Positions 62,874-64,000 of a stretch of DNA of 64,000 nucleotides are shown piece by piece (the first letter of the stretch is position 1; each line of letters begins with the position of its first letter). Where the stretch lies: positions 1-64,000 of the forward strand of contig NZ_VULX01000013.1 of assembly GCF_009696465.1 (NCBI RefSeq). Direction: 5' to 3'. The notes below the pieces were generated by a model, which saw only the letters and a program-made list of their open reading frames with translations, did not search any database and had not been told where the DNA came from. Source of the DNA: Inconstantimicrobium porci (GTDB lineage: Bacteria > Bacillota > Clostridia > Clostridiales > Clostridiaceae). The position numbers and the translations under genes are program-made.

Positions 62874-62889
62874 TGTTTCACGTGAAACA
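62874..62889. promoter_or_regulatory. parS centromere site
   Basis: TGTTTCACGTGAAACA is the exact 16-bp parS consensus bound by ParB/Spo0J. It sits between the DUF4446 start and the end of parB. Confidence 0.95.
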
Positions 62890-62890
62890 T

Positions 62891-63745
62891 TTATAAATTC
62901 ATTATTTCTAATATTCTTTGTAAATCATCCTCTGAATAATATTCTATTTCGATTTTACCTCTGTTTTTCTTTTTATTTATGTTAACTTTTGTTCCAAAAT
63001 AATCTTGAAGTCTATTTTTGATATCCTTATAATAAGGGTTCATTTCATTACCTGCAGGTTCTTTTTTTGTAGTAGTCTGATCTTCATTTAGCTTTTTAAT
63101 TAGCCTTTCAGTTTCCCTAACAGATAGTTTTTCATCAATAATCTTTTCTGCAACTTTATATTGATTATCTTTATTCTGAATACCAAGAAGAGCTCTTCCA
63201 TGTCCTTCACTTAAGACTCCTTCAATTATGTACTGTTGTACTTTTTCATCAAGATTTAAAAGTCTTAACGTATTTGATATAGCTGTTCTTGATTTTCCAA
63301 TTATTGCGCTAAGTTCTTCTTGAACAATTTTAAATTCAGTTAATAACTGCTTATATGCCTTTGCTTCTTCAATAGCATTTAAGTCTTGTCTCTGGATATT
63401 TTCAATAAGAGATACTTCTAGTATTTCCTTATCGTCAAGATTCATTTCAATAACTGGAACTTTTTCAAGGCCAATAAGTTTAGCTGCTCTAAATCTTCTC
63501 TCACCAGCAACTATATTAAAAAATTCACCATCTCTATTTACTAATATAGGCTGTATTATTCCATGCTGCTTGATTGATTCTGCTAATTCAGAGATTTTCT
63601 CATTATCAAAATACTTTCTTGGTTGATTTGTATTTATTTTAAGCTTATTTAACTCAACATATTCTCTTTTATCTTCTTCATTATTACTTTTTTCTTCAGG
63701 AATAAGTGCTCCTAAGCCCTTACCTAAACCATACTTCTTACCCAA
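62891..63745 (-). CDS. parB: Chromosome partitioning protein ParB (Spo0J)
   Basis: The 284-residue protein starts GKKYGLGKGLGALIP (ParA-stimulating tip), then the CTPase domain with INTNQPRKYFDNEKISELAESIKQHGIIQPILVN and GERRFRAAKLIGL, the HTH with AIIGKSRTAISNTLRLLNL, and a C-terminal dimerisation region. It binds parS at 62874-62889. The start codon abuts the parA stop codon. Confidence 0.97.
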   Translation of the reverse strand: MGKKYGLGKGLGALIPEEKSNNEEDKREYVELNKLKINTNQPRKYFDNEKISELAESIKQHGIIQPILVNRDGEFFNIVAGERRFRAAKLIGLEKVPVIEMNLDDKEILEVSLIENIQRQDLNAIEEAKAYKQLLTEFKIVQEELSAIIGKSRTAISNTLRLLNLDEKVQQYIIEGVLSEGHGRALLGIQNKDNQYKVAEKIIDEKLSVRETERLIKKLNEDQTTTKKEPAGNEMNPYYKDIKNRLQDYFGTKVNINKKKNRGKIEIEYYSEDDLQRILEIMNL

Positions 63746-64000
63746 TTACTTCACCTCTTGTCTCTTTATAAATTCTTTTGTTAACTTATCATAGGCTTCA
63801 GCACCTCTGCATTTATCATCATAAAGCAATATTGGTAGACCAAAACTTGGAGCTTCTGCCAACCTTATATTTCTAGGAATTTTTGTATTATACACTTTAT
63901 CTTTAAAGTAATTCTTTACTTCTTTAAAAACTTCGTTACATAAATTAGTTCTTGAATCATACATTGTCATAATTACGCCTTCAACTTCTAAGTCTTTATT
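63746..64000 (-). CDS. parA: Chromosome partitioning ATPase ParA (Soj), partial
   Basis: The C-terminal part of ParA runs off the right edge; the frame stays open to 64000. The visible LEVEGVIMTMYDSRTNLCNEVFKEVKNYF, then IPRNIRLAEAPSFGLPILLYDDKCRGAEAYDKLTKEFI (key: RNIRLAEAPSFGLP) are characteristic of Soj. The ATG at 63970 seen in frame is internal. ParA with ParB and parS segregates the chromosome origin. Confidence 0.95.
   Translation of the reverse strand, partial: NKDLEVEGVIMTMYDSRTNLCNEVFKEVKNYFKDKVYNTKIPRNIRLAEAPSFGLPILLYDDKCRGAEAYDKLTKEFIKRQEVK

Overview
The window is AT-rich DNA from a spore-forming low-GC Gram-positive bacterium, most likely Clostridium sensu stricto. Evidence is the PolC-type replicase, the clostridial DnaD/DnaI-type helicase-loading pair, sporulation families (YtvI-like, YyaC-like, YtaF-like, spore-type LonC), strong GGAGG ribosome sites and clostridial DUF families. 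Gene content from about 28.7 kb to the right end matches the origin-proximal arm of Firmicute chromosomes: rlmH, walJ, murA, dnaD-dnaI, tRNAs, purA, dnaB, lonC, rplI, gdpP, rpsR-ssb-rpsF, mscS, yyaC, parB and parA. A perfect 16-bp parS site lies at 62874-62889, so oriC is probably just beyond the right edge.

Layout. 1-10.4 kb: mixed metabolic and envelope genes (MarR regulator, amidase, ilvE, ferritin-like protein, MFS transporter, GT2 glycosyltransferase, ytaF, hsp20). 10.5-12.8 kb: an ABC-F gene behind a 340-nt leader with its own promoter, a six-codon upstream ORF and a terminator with competing pairings. 13-22.6 kb: gdhA, queG, small envelope genes, polC and an orphan potD. 22.8-31.3 kb: an accessory and decaying region holding a broken secreted glycosidase, a FUSC membrane protein, a MerR regulator, a compact type I toxin-like locus, a cysteine-rich hypothetical, and a wrecked GGDEF-EAL gene, with copies of a repeat that resembles the 3' end of rlmH. 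31.4-42 kb: SEC-C protein, walJ, murA, two proteins that look like active-site-deficient relatives of enzymes, YdcZ, an MBL-fold hydrolase, a cytoplasmic-type subtilase, an M23 peptidase and the dnaD-dnaI pair. 42.08-43.04 kb: eleven tRNA genes arranged in an exact 360-bp tandem repeat. 43.1-64 kb: the origin-proximal replication, translation and c-di-AMP block.

The most unusual structure is outside the genes. At least ten intergenic spacers carry a modular element: arms built of about four or five tandem heptamers, a GAAACTCC/GGAGTTTC hairpin, a GGAGG/CCTCC hairpin and a hairpin with an AAGCGCAGCG-like loop. The heptamer word differs between loci, yet in several loci the two arms carry matching inverted words, and arms often begin immediately after a stop codon. 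Two other repeat families share the spacers: a CTCCAAGTCGTTTCT hairpin element (three copies) and the rlmH-end-like element (three copies). I do not recognise the heptamer-armed family as a named element.

How the genes work together: rpsF-ssb-rpsR (with an S6:S18-type RNA leader), dnaB, dnaD-dnaI and polC supply replication and translation; gdpP controls c-di-AMP; parABS segregates the origin; murA, walJ, the amidase and the M23 peptidase serve the wall; the YtvI-like and YyaC-like genes belong to sporulation. All functions are read from sequence only, with no database search.
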